Source: Chryseobacterium carnipullorum (GTDB lineage Bacteria > Bacteroidota > Bacteroidia > Flavobacteriales > Weeksellaceae). From it: a DNA stretch of 64,000 nt. Positions 1 to 8,442 of this stretch are shown here, piece by piece (within the stretch, counting starts at the first letter, position 1; each line of letters starts with the position of its first letter). The stretch lies in assembly GCF_900142785.1 (NCBI RefSeq), contig NZ_FRCD01000018.1:1-64000 (forward strand). The letters run 5' to 3'. The position numbers were made by a program, and so were the translations under genes. The notes beneath the pieces are model-generated. The model worked only from the letters and a program-made list of their open reading frames with translations, was not told the origin of the DNA and made no database searches.

Positions 1-12
1 TTATAAAAACAA

Positions 13-58
13 AAACCAAAGCAAAAACAAATTTGCTCTGGTTTAATTATTTATTTTT
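13..58. terminator. Probable bidirectional terminator
   Basis: An imperfect 13-bp inverted repeat (AAACCAAAGCAAA, later TTTGCTCTGGTTT) spans 13-44. T-rich stretches flank it on both strands. It lies just downstream of the minus-strand acetyltransferase gene and may also end a plus-strand gene outside the window. Confidence 0.5.
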
Positions 59-87
59 GTCCTTTAATCTGTATCAGATTTTCAGGA

Positions 88-603
88 CTAGTCATGATAC
101 ACAATATCATAAATTTCTTCTTTGATACTCTTGAGATCTTCAGGAGTATAATTGGCCAGCAGCCAAAGATCTAAAGATTTTTTTCCTTCACCATAACTTG
201 GCTGAACATACATTTCGTCAATCAGCGTGAATCCGTTTTTCAGATAGAAAGAATAACGTCTTTTGGCATCATCGCCCAAATGATCAGGTTCTATTTCCAG
301 AATAATTCTCGGATAATTCTCAAACAGATATCGTGTAATATGCGATCCAAGTTTCTGGCTTCTGAATGCTTCAAAAACTTCAAAATGCTCTACAAAAACA
401 TAAGAACTCAACTCCCAGATGATCAGGTAGCCAATGGTCTGAGATTCATGTAATACGGATATAACCTTCACATGAGGGTTTGAAAATAGTGCGGTAAATT
501 GATTCCAGTCCCGTTGCTCATCTGCGGGGAAAGTGCTGGAATAAGACTTATAGATTTGCTGTACTCTAAAGTCTTCGGCAGAATTAATCGGTAAAAATTC
601 CAT
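88..603 (-). CDS. GNAT family N-acetyltransferase
   Basis: A 171-residue protein with the GNAT fold pattern: a central beta-strand with hydrophobic residues (YLIIWEL, about residues 59-65), then the acetyl-CoA pyrophosphate loop region FRSQKLGSH around residues 80-88, and a late FYLKNGF motif near residue 122 that is typical of the family. It should transfer an acetyl group from acetyl-CoA to an amine; the substrate cannot be told from sequence. It is the last gene of a compact operon, starting 2 bases after the stop codon of the PspC gene, and is followed by a hairpin terminator. The ATG at 601-603 is well placed. Confidence 0.85.
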   Translation of the reverse strand: MEFLPINSAEDFRVQQIYKSYSSTFPADEQRDWNQFTALFSNPHVKVISVLHESQTIGYLIIWELSSYVFVEHFEVFEAFRSQKLGSHITRYLFENYPRIILEIEPDHLGDDAKRRYSFYLKNGFTLIDEMYVQPSYGEGKKSLDLWLLANYTPEDLKSIKEEIYDIVYHD

Positions 604-605
604 AA

Positions 606-827
606 TTATAAATCAAAAACACTGGGTCTTCTTGTAATGAAAATATCTTTGATCCAGAGCGTGAAGGCGAGTCCCAGATAGATTAAAAAGAAGAAACCGG
701 CTGTTGCAAAAGTAGAATAGATAAAGAAGATCCTTAATTTAGATACAGGGATCCCCAGTTTAGCTCCTGTTCTCGTAAGAACACCGAACCATTCTCTTTC
801 CATTTTGTGGCGGATATTATCAAACAT
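606..827 (-). CDS. PspC domain small membrane protein
   Basis: A 73-residue protein consisting of little more than a PspC domain: an amphipathic N-terminus with the GIPVSKLRIFFIYST element (residues 26-40) followed by one strongly hydrophobic helix (about residues 41-62). PspC-domain proteins act at the inner membrane, classically in the phage-shock response, but stand-alone short Bacteroidota members are uncharacterised. Its start overlaps the end of the DUF2851 gene by 8 bases, so the two are translationally coupled. No other psp gene is visible in the window. Confidence 0.8.
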   Translation of the reverse strand: MFDNIRHKMEREWFGVLTRTGAKLGIPVSKLRIFFIYSTFATAGFFFLIYLGLAFTLWIKDIFITRRPSVFDL

Positions 828-2091
828 TTGAAGATTCTTTTAAAAGTTTAAATCCAATACCGCAATTTAAGCAATTTTTTTCTTCACACGAGGTTTTGTA
901 GTGATAAATCAGGCTCTGACTTTCCAATGCATTTTTTACGTTTAAACCCATTTTTTTCCAACCGTAAATAATAGCATTTTTTTCAGAAGCAGCATTTCTG
1001 TAAAATTCCAGAATCTCACCTGTGATTTCCTCACTTTGATATCTGTGGTAGGTATATTTCAGAGGAAGAACTGTATTGAGAATGACCAGTTCAATAAAAT
1101 CCTTACTTAATGTCTTAGGCTGAAATTTTGAAACAGTTCCGAAATTAAAGTGAAAATCCCAATAATCCGAGGCTTTAACAGGGGCAAAAACTTCATACAA
1201 TTCTTCTATATTATCAGCTTTAATCATTTTTGAAAATAAATTCTGATGTCTGAAATAAAGATCTGCCAGCTGGGATAGACGAACCGTAGGGAAGTTAGGA
1301 GGACGAAGTCTCAGAAACTTTGGACGGAATCTCAGATCCGGAATGCAGAACTTTTTTCTTAAAAAATCAAATTCTCTTTTCCAGACCACCATTTGACTGT
1401 CTTTCGGGTTTTCCAGCCATCCAGAAATACCAAAAAGAAGTGCTTCCAGCTGTGATTCATTCTGACGGATTCTGTTGATGACTCTGAAATCTACAGATTC
1501 TGCAATAAGCCTGAAGATCTGTGCGTTGACTTTTAATCCGAAAGAGTAGGCGAGACTGTGAAAAAGAACGGCCTCAAAATCATTCTTGTAGAGTTCTAGG
1601 CTTTTTTCGAATTCCCGAGACTTTTCATCCAGTTTCTTGATGACATTAGATTCATGAAAATTAACGGGTATGGTATCAGGCGAAAAAATATTTTCACAGG
1701 CAATGAATTGCGTTCCGTTGATTAATTTTTCATATTTCCACAGAATATTTTGATCAATATGATCTCTCAGCTCCAGAGTAGGAACATTTTTATGGTTGAG
1801 AACATCGATGTCTGCATCATTTTGATAGACGACATGCAGAATGATGTTTTGATAATTGGGATCCTGGGAATGGTTGTGGAAAATCCAGTCGGAGGTACGA
1901 ATGTGCAGTTCAATATTTCCGGCAATGACAAGACCTTTACTTTTAATTTTTGCCTCAAGAAAATCAGGTCCTGCGTTCGTATTCCATTTTCCGAAGTTAA
2001 GGATTTCAATAGCGTTGCCTTCAATATCCCTGAAGTCAAAATGTTTGAAAACTTTGTAGTTCCAAAGATATTGAAGCAATTTTTCTGTCAT
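820..2091 (-). CDS. DUF2851 family protein
   Basis: A 423-residue protein recognised as a DUF2851 member by overall composition and the opening region (KLLQYLWNYKVF, then WNTNAGPDF at about residues 36-44, EAKIK and GNIELHI). The N-terminal third, with its acidic and lysine residues on predicted beta-strands, resembles PD-(D/E)XK nuclease folds, but that is inference. The C-terminus has a CXXC-type cluster (CEEKNCLNCGIG) that could bind metal. The family is widespread in Bacteroidota and has no assigned function that I know of. First gene of the DUF2851-PspC-GNAT operon. Confidence 0.85.
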   Translation of the reverse strand: MTEKLLQYLWNYKVFKHFDFRDIEGNAIEILNFGKWNTNAGPDFLEAKIKSKGLVIAGNIELHIRTSDWIFHNHSQDPNYQNIILHVVYQNDADIDVLNHKNVPTLELRDHIDQNILWKYEKLINGTQFIACENIFSPDTIPVNFHESNVIKKLDEKSREFEKSLELYKNDFEAVLFHSLAYSFGLKVNAQIFRLIAESVDFRVINRIRQNESQLEALLFGISGWLENPKDSQMVVWKREFDFLRKKFCIPDLRFRPKFLRLRPPNFPTVRLSQLADLYFRHQNLFSKMIKADNIEELYEVFAPVKASDYWDFHFNFGTVSKFQPKTLSKDFIELVILNTVLPLKYTYHRYQSEEITGEILEFYRNAASEKNAIIYGWKKMGLNVKNALESQSLIYHYKTSCEEKNCLNCGIGFKLLKESSNV

Positions 2092-2256
2092 AAGTGTAAT
2101 GATAAATATAATAGAAATTTTATACTTTCATCAGCTTCATCAGTAGATTTTCCAGCTCCGTACTAAACAATTTTATATACATAGAAACATAATTTATACA
2201 ATAGTAATTTACGTTCTGTTCTTTCACTTTTGTAGTTGTTTTGACTAAAAATATAA

Positions 2257-2288
2257 AATGCCCTCCAGCAATATGTGGAAGGCATTAA
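2257..2288 (-). terminator. Rho-independent terminator of bshA operon
   Basis: The inverted repeat AATGCCCTCCA ... TGGAAGGCATT is followed on the minus strand by a T-rich tract. It lies 46 bases past the bshA stop codon. The rest of the 242-base gap to the DUF2851 gene is AT-rich and shows nothing else. Confidence 0.75.
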
Positions 2289-2333
2289 AATAACTGTGTT
2301 CTCCGGCAAAGCAGATTTGCTGAAGAATATTCG

Positions 2334-3482
2334 TTAAGCTTTTGTCAGCTGCTTATTAAAATTTTCTATCGTTGTTCTGTACATTTCTTCGTAGATAGGA
2401 AGAATGTTTTTTAAGTCGAACTTGATAGCCTGTTCTTTCGCATTCTTTTTCATCGTAGCTAAAAGTTCTTCATTGCTCAATAGTTTAATCGTATAGTTAC
2501 TCATTGCTTCTACATTTCCGATCTCAGCCAAGAATCCTGTTTCTCCCTGAATATTTACCTCAGGAATTCCACCGGCATTGGAGCTGATCACAGGAGTGTA
2601 AGCCGCCATAGCTTCCAGAGCTGCAAGACCGAAACTTTCCTGTTCGGAAGGAAGTAAAAACACATCAGAAAGCTGTAAGATTTTATACAGATCATTCACT
2701 TTTCCTAGCAGACGGATCTTGGAGATAAGTTCCGGATTTTCTTCCAGAAACTGATTCACCTTTTCCATATCCGGTCCTTCACCGATGATAATCAGTTTCG
2801 ATTTTACTTTTTTCTCTACACTTTTAAAGATCTGCAGCACTTCATCGACACGTTTTACAGGACGAAGATTGGATACGTGGATCAGAATTTTCTCGTCCGG
2901 ATTAGCAAACTGTGTTCTCTGGCATTCCGAGCAGTCATCAAATTCAGAATTATCAATAAAATTGGTAATCACCTGGATTTCCTTTTTAATATTGAAAAAC
3001 TGAAGGGTATCTTTTTTCAAACTTTCAGAAACTGAGGTGATCGCATCAGACTGGTTGATTGAAAATTCTACAGCATGTTTGTAACTTGGATGCTGCCCCA
3101 CAAGGGTAATATCCGTTCCGTGAAGGGTTGTTACCAATGGGACGTCATTATTATCCTCCTTCAGCATTTGTTTAGCGGTAAACGCGGCGTATGCATATGG
3201 GATGGCGTAATGAGCGTGTAGCAAATCAAGCTTATAAAGATTCACCACACGATAGATCATAGAGCTTAATGCAATATCATAAGGCTGATACTGGAAAAGC
3301 GGATAGGTCTGTACATTAACTCTGTGAAAGAAAATATTCGGATTGGTGATGTCCAGTCTTGCAGGGAGCGCAGAACTTATAAAATGGACCTCATAGCCTT
3401 TGTTGGCCAGAGACATTCCCAGTTCTGTTGCTACGATTCCGCTTCCTCCGTATGTTGGATAGCAAAGTATGCCTATTTTCAT
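2334..3482 (-). CDS. bshA: N-acetyl-alpha-D-glucosaminyl L-malate synthase BshA
   Basis: A GT4-family glycosyltransferase of 382 residues, the usual length for BshA. It makes GlcNAc-malate from UDP-GlcNAc and L-malate, the first step of bacillithiol synthesis in the cytoplasm. Visible signatures are the N-terminal glycine loop CYPTYGGSGIVATELG (residues 7-22), HAHYAIP, TTLHGTDITLVG around residue 120, and the C-terminal donor-binding motif ESFGLAALEAMA (E-x7-E) near residue 285. It starts 4 bases after the GH3 gene ends, so the two are co-transcribed. bshB and bshC are not in the window. Other GT4 enzymes are a remote alternative. Confidence 0.9.
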   Translation of the reverse strand: MKIGILCYPTYGGSGIVATELGMSLANKGYEVHFISSALPARLDITNPNIFFHRVNVQTYPLFQYQPYDIALSSMIYRVVNLYKLDLLHAHYAIPYAYAAFTAKQMLKEDNNDVPLVTTLHGTDITLVGQHPSYKHAVEFSINQSDAITSVSESLKKDTLQFFNIKKEIQVITNFIDNSEFDDCSECQRTQFANPDEKILIHVSNLRPVKRVDEVLQIFKSVEKKVKSKLIIIGEGPDMEKVNQFLEENPELISKIRLLGKVNDLYKILQLSDVFLLPSEQESFGLAALEAMAAYTPVISSNAGGIPEVNIQGETGFLAEIGNVEAMSNYTIKLLSNEELLATMKKNAKEQAIKFDLKNILPIYEEMYRTTIENFNKQLTKA

Positions 3483-3486
3483 TAGA

Positions 3487-5220
3487 TTATTGTTGTTTTG
3501 ATGTTGTAAAAACTGTTGTGTTCACATGGGAAGCAGAAGCCGGAACTTTATCCATTCCCATTCCTGCTTTCAGCTGGTCATTGACCAGGACGGGCAGTCT
3601 GCCCCCTATTTTTGTCTTTCCGTTCAGTGCATCAGCGGTAGCGGTCATTGAGTCATCATTATTTTCATAAGATACAAGAACCGTGGATATTTTTGAAATA
3701 TCAATGTCTTTCAATGCATAAGCACTCCCGAAAATATTTAAAATTACGTTTTGGTTTTTGGTAAGATCAGCAATGATTTTCTTAGATTCTGCCGAAATTT
3801 TATAAGGTTTGTAGGCCGTTGAATTATCTTTATGAACTCCTGCAATGACGGTTGAGCCTGAAGGGATTGTATTGATCTCGTTTGCTTTTTTGATGATAAC
3901 ATCAGATCCCAATTGGTTAGCGAAAGTCTGATAAGGGGCTTCTTCCAGAGGAACATAATAGACCTGTTTTCCAGTAATAGGAAGTAGATTCTTGTCATCT
4001 TTCAGTAAAGTCAGAGCATTGGCATATAGATTCTGCACCAATATTTTGTGTGAATCATTATTAATATCACGATTAATATTTTCTGGATTTTTAGGGCTGT
4101 ATTGATCAAGACCAAGGTAGTATTTGGTCAATAAAATTTTCTTTACACTTTCTTCAACTCTTGATTGAGAAATTTCCCCATTTTCAATGCCTTTCTGTAT
4201 TAATTTTTTTCCTTCCGAAACGCCTTGAGAGAAAAGCATGATATCATTTCCTGCTTTAAATGCAAGGGCATCCAGTTCACCCGGTTTATATTTATTGGCT
4301 ACAGCTCCCATGTTTAAAGCATCAGTGATAATCAGGCCTTTATATCCTAATTGATCTTTTAGTACACCTGTAACAATATTTTTAGAAACTGATGCGGGAA
4401 TTCCTTTTCCGGATTCCAGACTGGGTACATAAAGATGGGCAACCATAACACCACCGATTCCTTTATCCATTAAAGCTTTAAATGGAGCCAGCTCAACCGT
4501 ATTTAGTCTTTCTAAACTATGGGAAACGACGGGCAGATCCAGATGTGAGTCTGTACTTGTATCACCATGTCCTGGGAAATGTTTGATAGCAGCAAGAATT
4601 GTGTTGTCCTGAAGTCCGTTAGAATAGGACAGAGCGGAACTGATCACATTATCCACTTCAGAACCAAAACTTCTGTTTCCGATGATTGGATTGTTGGGGT
4701 TGGTATTGACGTCAACAACCGGTGCGAAATCCCAGTTAATTCCCATTCTGTGGCAATCTTCGGCAATTTTCGCAGACATCTGATAAATAAGGCTCTTGTC
4801 CTGTATAGCACCAAGAGTCATTGCCCAGGGGAATTTATGCGCTGTAGCAATTCTTTGAAACAGTCCCCATTCTGCGTCCATCCCGATCAACATCGGAACT
4901 TTTGACTTCTGCTGGAACTCATTAACCAGATTAATTTCTCTGGCTGCATCGTCCTGCATTAAAATCAGTCCTCCGATTTTATCTTTAAGAACAATATTTC
5001 TGATCTGATTAATATAATCTTCACCTTTATTTGTGTAAAGCGCCACAATAAACAACTGACCTAGTTTTTCATCCTGAGAAAGTGATCTGTAGGTTTTATC
5101 TACCCAGTGATGCGCCTTTTTCAAATCTTCTCTGGAAATGTTTTTAGGCTGGTATTGAGCTTTGGCTGTAAAGCTTATTAATGAAAAAATAAAGAGGGAA
5201 GTATATAGCAATTTCTTCAT
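3487..5220 (-). CDS. Exported GH3 beta-N-acetylhexosaminidase (NagZ-like)
   Basis: A glycoside hydrolase family 3 protein of 577 residues. The start is set at the ATG at 5218-5220, which gives a clean signal peptide (MKKLLYTSLFIFSLISFTAKA); an upstream TTG would add a non-signal extension. The NagZ-type loop KHFPGHGDTSTDSH (from about residue 213) supplies the Asp/His acid-base pair, and ITDALNMGA (near residue 298) holds the nucleophile Asp. This points to release of GlcNAc from muropeptides or glycans in the periplasm. A C-terminal alpha/beta domain of about 200 residues is present, absent from the short cytoplasmic NagZ of E. coli. Possibly supplies GlcNAc-derived substrate to the BshA pathway next door, but that is speculation. 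Confidence 0.88.
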   Translation of the reverse strand: MKKLLYTSLFIFSLISFTAKAQYQPKNISREDLKKAHHWVDKTYRSLSQDEKLGQLFIVALYTNKGEDYINQIRNIVLKDKIGGLILMQDDAAREINLVNEFQQKSKVPMLIGMDAEWGLFQRIATAHKFPWAMTLGAIQDKSLIYQMSAKIAEDCHRMGINWDFAPVVDVNTNPNNPIIGNRSFGSEVDNVISSALSYSNGLQDNTILAAIKHFPGHGDTSTDSHLDLPVVSHSLERLNTVELAPFKALMDKGIGGVMVAHLYVPSLESGKGIPASVSKNIVTGVLKDQLGYKGLIITDALNMGAVANKYKPGELDALAFKAGNDIMLFSQGVSEGKKLIQKGIENGEISQSRVEESVKKILLTKYYLGLDQYSPKNPENINRDINNDSHKILVQNLYANALTLLKDDKNLLPITGKQVYYVPLEEAPYQTFANQLGSDVIIKKANEINTIPSGSTVIAGVHKDNSTAYKPYKISAESKKIIADLTKNQNVILNIFGSAYALKDIDISKISTVLVSYENNDDSMTATADALNGKTKIGGRLPVLVNDQLKAGMGMDKVPASASHVNTTVFTTSKQQ

Positions 5221-5237
5221 GATCTTTTGAATAAGAA

Positions 5238-5270
5238 CAAAAATACAATTAAAAAAATGATGAAAACAAA
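5238..5270 (-). promoter_or_regulatory. Promoter of GH3-bshA operon
   Basis: Reading the minus strand: TTTG (5267-5270), 21-base spacer, TATTTTTG (5238-5245), matching the Bacteroidota TTTG-N19..21-TAnnTTTG pattern. It sits 18 bases before the ATG at 5220, which supports that start. Confidence 0.6.
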
Positions 5271-5335
5271 GTTTTTGCAACTTTTGGTATATGATTTGAA
5301 TACGCTTTATAAATAATAACTAAACATTTCTAAAA

Positions 5336-5884
5336 ATGAAAAAAATTCTTCTATTTTTATTTCTGGGAGCTGTAGGTTTTACCGCTTACAGTTGTGATAA
5401 TAATGATGATACCCCTGTTCAGACAGTAGATTATGATACAATTGCTCAAATGAAAGATATTACAGGTACCTTTTCAAATTCTGGTAACTATACTATTTCT
5501 CAAGGGCTTGGTATACCAAGTACATATGTTGTACTAGTATACAGATTGGTTGGAGGCAATGCCTGGCAGCAGATCCCAAAATCTGTTTATTTGCCGGACG
5601 TAAGTGGTAAACCGACCAACAGAGTTTTTGATTATAATTTTCTTTTCAATTCTCAAAATGTGGAGATCAGAATTGATGATGAGAATTTTAATTTAGCATC
5701 AGATCTTACATCTGGCGAAATTACAAGTTACTTAAATAACCAAACGTTTAGAATCGTACTTGTTCCTGCTAATACTACAGGTGTTGGAGGTAGCAATAAA
5801 AAAGCAAGTGTAGATACAAGTGATTACAATGCAGTAGTTAAATATTACAATCTTGATGAATCTAAAGTACAGGTACTAAAGTAA
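5336..5884 (+). CDS. Putative lipoprotein of unknown function
   Basis: A 182-residue protein with a lipoprotein signal (MKKILLFLFLGAVGFTAYSC), lipidated Cys at residue 20, followed by an acidic DNNDDTP linker. Acidic residues right after the Cys resemble the surface-export signal of Bacteroidota lipoproteins, so it may be surface exposed. The mature part is rich in beta-strand-forming residues and has no recognisable catalytic motif. A strong terminator follows directly, so it is probably monocistronic. Confidence 0.7.
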   Translation: MKKILLFLFLGAVGFTAYSCDNNDDTPVQTVDYDTIAQMKDITGTFSNSGNYTISQGLGIPSTYVVLVYRLVGGNAWQQIPKSVYLPDVSGKPTNRVFDYNFLFNSQNVEIRIDDENFNLASDLTSGEITSYLNNQTFRIVLVPANTTGVGGSNKKASVDTSDYNAVVKYYNLDESKVQVLK

Positions 5885-5921
5885 ATAATTAAGAATATCT
5901 TTTCAGTTTTTTATAATTAAA

Positions 5922-5952
5922 AAAAGCTCCGGGAGAAATTCCCGGAGCTTTT
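5922..5952 (+). terminator. Rho-independent terminator
   Basis: Perfect stem AAAGCTCCGGGA / TCCCGGAGCTTT with a short loop, 40 bases after the lipoprotein stop codon. The stem sequence resembles that of the next terminator at 6455-6485. Confidence 0.85.
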
Positions 5953-6032
5953 GAATTTATTTTCGTCAGAATATGATAAAAGAGTTAATTTAGAAGCTTA
6001 GAAAAATACTAATAGTAATTCATTATAGAGCC

Positions 6033-6434
6033 ATGATAAAAAGCCATTATTTAAAATTGTTAATCATCACTCCCTTGCTTTTTTTATCTTCATGCAGTGA
6101 GATCGAAGACAATCTTGATCGTAAAAGAGAGCAGGAAAACTACGTCTCTCCTTACATGGGAAAATGGACGGGTACCTACACAGGAGAAATAAATGGAACT
6201 TTAATTCTGAATGTTTCTAAAAGCGGAAGTATTGAGGTGACAAGGATTGTCGATTCTAATGTGGAGGAAGTATATTACGCTAACCTTCAAAGTGCAGGAA
6301 GTGCTGCTATAAGTCCTTCTACCTCTCCAAAAGGTTTTGTTCTAACTGGAAGTCTGGAAACCAAGTCCGGTACATGGAAACAGAAGTACTGGAGTGGAAG
6401 CTGGTCCGTGAAAAAGCTGCCTACTCCTTTATAA
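6033..6434 (+). CDS. Small putative lipoprotein of unknown function
   Basis: A 133-residue protein with a signal ending in the lipobox LSSC (Cys at residue 21), then a charged linker SEIEDNLDRKREQE. The mature part has a GKWTGTYTGEINGTLIL beta pattern and a WSVKKL ending, suggesting a small lipocalin-like or single beta-barrel domain. No family could be named with confidence. It faces ribA convergently across a shared terminator. Confidence 0.65.
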   Translation: MIKSHYLKLLIITPLLFLSSCSEIEDNLDRKREQENYVSPYMGKWTGTYTGEINGTLILNVSKSGSIEVTRIVDSNVEEVYYANLQSAGSAAISPSTSPKGFVLTGSLETKSGTWKQKYWSGSWSVKKLPTPL

Positions 6435-6454
6435 CCAGACATTAATAGTAAGAT

Positions 6455-6485
6455 AAAAAGCTCCAGAATTTCTTCCGGAGCTTTT
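6455..6485. terminator. Bidirectional terminator
   Basis: Stem AAAAGCTCC / GGAGCTTTT between the convergent lipoprotein gene and ribA, with A-runs on the left and T-runs on the right so it can work for both strands. Confidence 0.8.
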
Positions 6486-6494
6486 ATGTTTTAT

Positions 6495-7091
6495 CTAATT
6501 GTCATTATCATCTAATAAATGACCAAAGAAATCTTTTTTTGTCTTTAAATATCCCTTACTCATCTCATTGGCAGGAATTTGTAAAGGAATCCTTGAGTTG
6601 AGGTGAATATTGCTTTCTACTACGTATTTTACCTTTTCAGGATTATTCGTAAGAAGATTAATATCTTTTACATCCAACAGGTTCAGAATATCAATAGCAA
6701 CACCGAACTTTCTGTCATCAGCGGGAAGTCCGAGTTCAAGATTTGCCTGTACGGTATCAAGACCTTTTTCCTGTAATGAATAAGCTTTCAGTTTATTGAT
6801 GATTCCTATATTTCTACCTTCCTGACGAAGATAAACAATAATGCCTCCGTGTTCGTGAGTATATTTCATTGCGGCATCCAATTGCTGGCCACATTCACAT
6901 TTTTTTGAATGGAAAACTTCTCCGGTAATGCATTCTGAATGGAAACGTACGTTCACCGGTTTTGAGAAATCTGTATTTTCTGCTACGATGGCCATATGCG
7001 GCATCCAGTCGTTTTCGTTTTCGGAGAAAGCGATCATTCGGAAAGAGCCGTGTTCTGTAGGAACATTGGCTTCTGCCTGAATTTTAATCAT
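6495..7091 (-). CDS. ribA: GTP cyclohydrolase II
   Basis: Catalyses conversion of GTP to 2,5-diamino-6-ribosylamino-pyrimidinone 5-phosphate, formate and pyrophosphate, opening riboflavin synthesis. The protein is 198 residues, the size of the stand-alone enzyme, and is not fused to RibB. The zinc-binding cysteines fall exactly where expected (C54, C65, C67 in HSECITGEVFHSKKCECG). The motif LRQEGRNIGI (residues 88-97) and the D126-R127 pair are also present. No FMN riboswitch precedes it; it lies 16 bases after the small lipoprotein gene and is probably the last gene of that operon. Confidence 0.95.
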   Translation of the reverse strand: MIKIQAEANVPTEHGSFRMIAFSENENDWMPHMAIVAENTDFSKPVNVRFHSECITGEVFHSKKCECGQQLDAAMKYTHEHGGIIVYLRQEGRNIGIINKLKAYSLQEKGLDTVQANLELGLPADDRKFGVAIDILNLLDVKDINLLTNNPEKVKYVVESNIHLNSRIPLQIPANEMSKGYLKTKKDFFGHLLDDNDN

Positions 7092-7107
7092 TAATAATGG
7101 TTCGTTT

Positions 7108-7563
7108 TTAATTTCCTTTTAAAGAATCTTCGATGACAGAAATATTGGTTTTTAGACGTACCAGATATCTGTTTAAAACTTCATCATCATCTTTTTCGAG
7201 TTGCTGTCTGAGTTTTTGAATTTTCTTATATGATTTTTCGAAGCTTTTAACGGCTCTGTTTTTTCCCGCCAAGTTGTTGGCATCAATGGCATATAAATAA
7301 TTCTGAAGGCTATATTTCAAGCTTGTTATTTCGTCATTCAAACTGTTGTTCTTGAACTTTGGAAAAGTAGAAATCAGATTTGAAATTTCAGAAGCATTTA
7401 CATTTTCTTTGATATTGATTTCAAAGCCTTTTTTTGCCCCTCTGTTGGAATCAGAACCTTTAGTCTCGCTATAAAAATTATTGGACAACGGCGAAAGATT
7501 AAGCTTTTCCGTTGCACAGGAAGTTATAATTAGTAGTACTCCAAAAAAAAATAGTTTTCTCAT
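7108..7563 (-). CDS. Putative lipoprotein of unknown function
   Basis: A 151-residue protein with a lipoprotein signal (MRKLFFFGVLLIITSC, Cys 16). The rest is highly charged and predicted largely helical, with a lysine/glutamate-rich C-terminal half (FEKSYKKIQKLRQQLEKDDDE) suggestive of a coiled coil. No family recognised. Its ATG overlaps the stop codon of the upstream DUF4254 gene by 4 bases (ATGA), so the two are translationally coupled. Confidence 0.7.
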   Translation of the reverse strand: MRKLFFFGVLLIITSCATEKLNLSPLSNNFYSETKGSDSNRGAKKGFEINIKENVNASEISNLISTFPKFKNNSLNDEITSLKYSLQNYLYAIDANNLAGKNRAVKSFEKSYKKIQKLRQQLEKDDDEVLNRYLVRLKTNISVIEDSLKGN

Positions 7564-8174
7564 TTCTGTTGCCCCTTTTGATAAAGGATCGGGTTAAGAC
7601 TATCATCGTTATACATTTTCATTTGTTTGTATACTTTCATCTTAACATTACCGGATTCAATATCAGTAAGCAACTGATTTATAGAGGTTGATAGGTCTTC
7701 TTTCTGATTCAGCAGTACATCCAGTTTTGCCTGGCAGTTGGCACGGTGCTCTTCAGAAGCGGATTCTCTATTGGCCTCTAATGACATATGATAAACCTTT
7801 AACGCAAGAATTGATAATCTGTCTACTGCCCAAGCGGGTGTTTCAGTATTGATTTTTGCATCAGGTTTAGGAGTTATATTTTCAAACTTTGTAAGGAACC
7901 AACTGTCGATAAATTCTACCAGATCTGTTCTTTTCTGGTTGGATGCATCAATTGTTCTCTTCAATTGAAGAGCTTCAGCCGGATCAATATTTTCATCTCT
8001 AATAATATCTTCTAAATGCCATTGAACGGTATCAATCCAGTTCTTTGCATACAAAATCCGTTCCAAACTGTCTTTTTCGAACGGGTTATTAATTAGAGCG
8101 TTAACGTCATCGAACACGTGATAGTCTTCAATAGATTGATTGAAGACTTTCCATGCAGTCTCAGTGAAATTCAT
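7560..8174 (-). CDS. DUF4254 family protein
   Basis: A 204-residue all-helical protein matching DUF4254 in length and in motifs: WHLEDIIRDENIDP near residue 52, then LKRTIDASNQKRTDLVE, and LSILALKVYHM further on. The family occurs mainly in Bacteroidota and has no established role; members often neighbour cell-envelope genes, as here. Lies between tatA and the small lipoprotein gene with short or overlapping junctions. Confidence 0.85.
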   Translation of the reverse strand: MNFTETAWKVFNQSIEDYHVFDDVNALINNPFEKDSLERILYAKNWIDTVQWHLEDIIRDENIDPAEALQLKRTIDASNQKRTDLVEFIDSWFLTKFENITPKPDAKINTETPAWAVDRLSILALKVYHMSLEANRESASEEHRANCQAKLDVLLNQKEDLSTSINQLLTDIESGNVKMKVYKQMKMYNDDSLNPILYQKGQQK

Positions 8175-8191
8175 TAATTCTAAAGAAATTT

Positions 8192-8410
8192 TTAGTTGCT
8201 GGGTGTATTATTACTGTTGTTGGTAGAAGAGGTTTTGTTTTCAGAACCTGGTTTGTCTTCTTCCTTCACCGCATCTTTAAATTCTTTGATTCCTGAACCA
8301 ACTCCTCTCATTAGTTCCGGAATTTTCTTTCCTCCAAAAAGCAATACCAAAAGGATCGCTACGATAAGGATGTGTTGCCAAGATAAGGCTAATATTGTTA
8401 GTGTATTCAT
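8192..8410 (-). CDS. tatA: Twin-arginine translocase subunit TatA/TatE
   Basis: A 72-residue protein with the TatA layout: a short periplasmic end, one transmembrane helix (HILIVAILLVLLFGG, about residues 13-27), the hinge GGKKIPELMRGVGSGIKEFK, an amphipathic helix and a disordered Ser/Asn-rich tail. TatA polymerises to let folded proteins cross the inner membrane. tatC is not in the window. It sits 32 bases downstream of the EnvC-like gene in the minus-strand run. Confidence 0.92.
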   Translation of the reverse strand: MNTLTILALSWQHILIVAILLVLLFGGKKIPELMRGVGSGIKEFKDAVKEEDKPGSENKTSSTNNSNNTPSN

Positions 8411-8442
8411 CTCTTAAGATTTTTACAAAGTTAAAGCTTTTT

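Noticed and set aside
1750..2166. 138-codon plus-strand frame opposite the DUF2851 gene
   Set aside because: Antisense to a conserved gene and without promoter or conserved motifs.
4567..4905. 112-codon plus-strand frame within the GH3 gene
   Set aside because: It is the reverse of the KHFPGHG catalytic region; conserved coding is on the minus strand.
7092..7107. FMN riboswitch before ribA
   Set aside because: Only 16 bases separate ribA from the upstream gene, and no RFN-element sequence is seen there or before the operon start.
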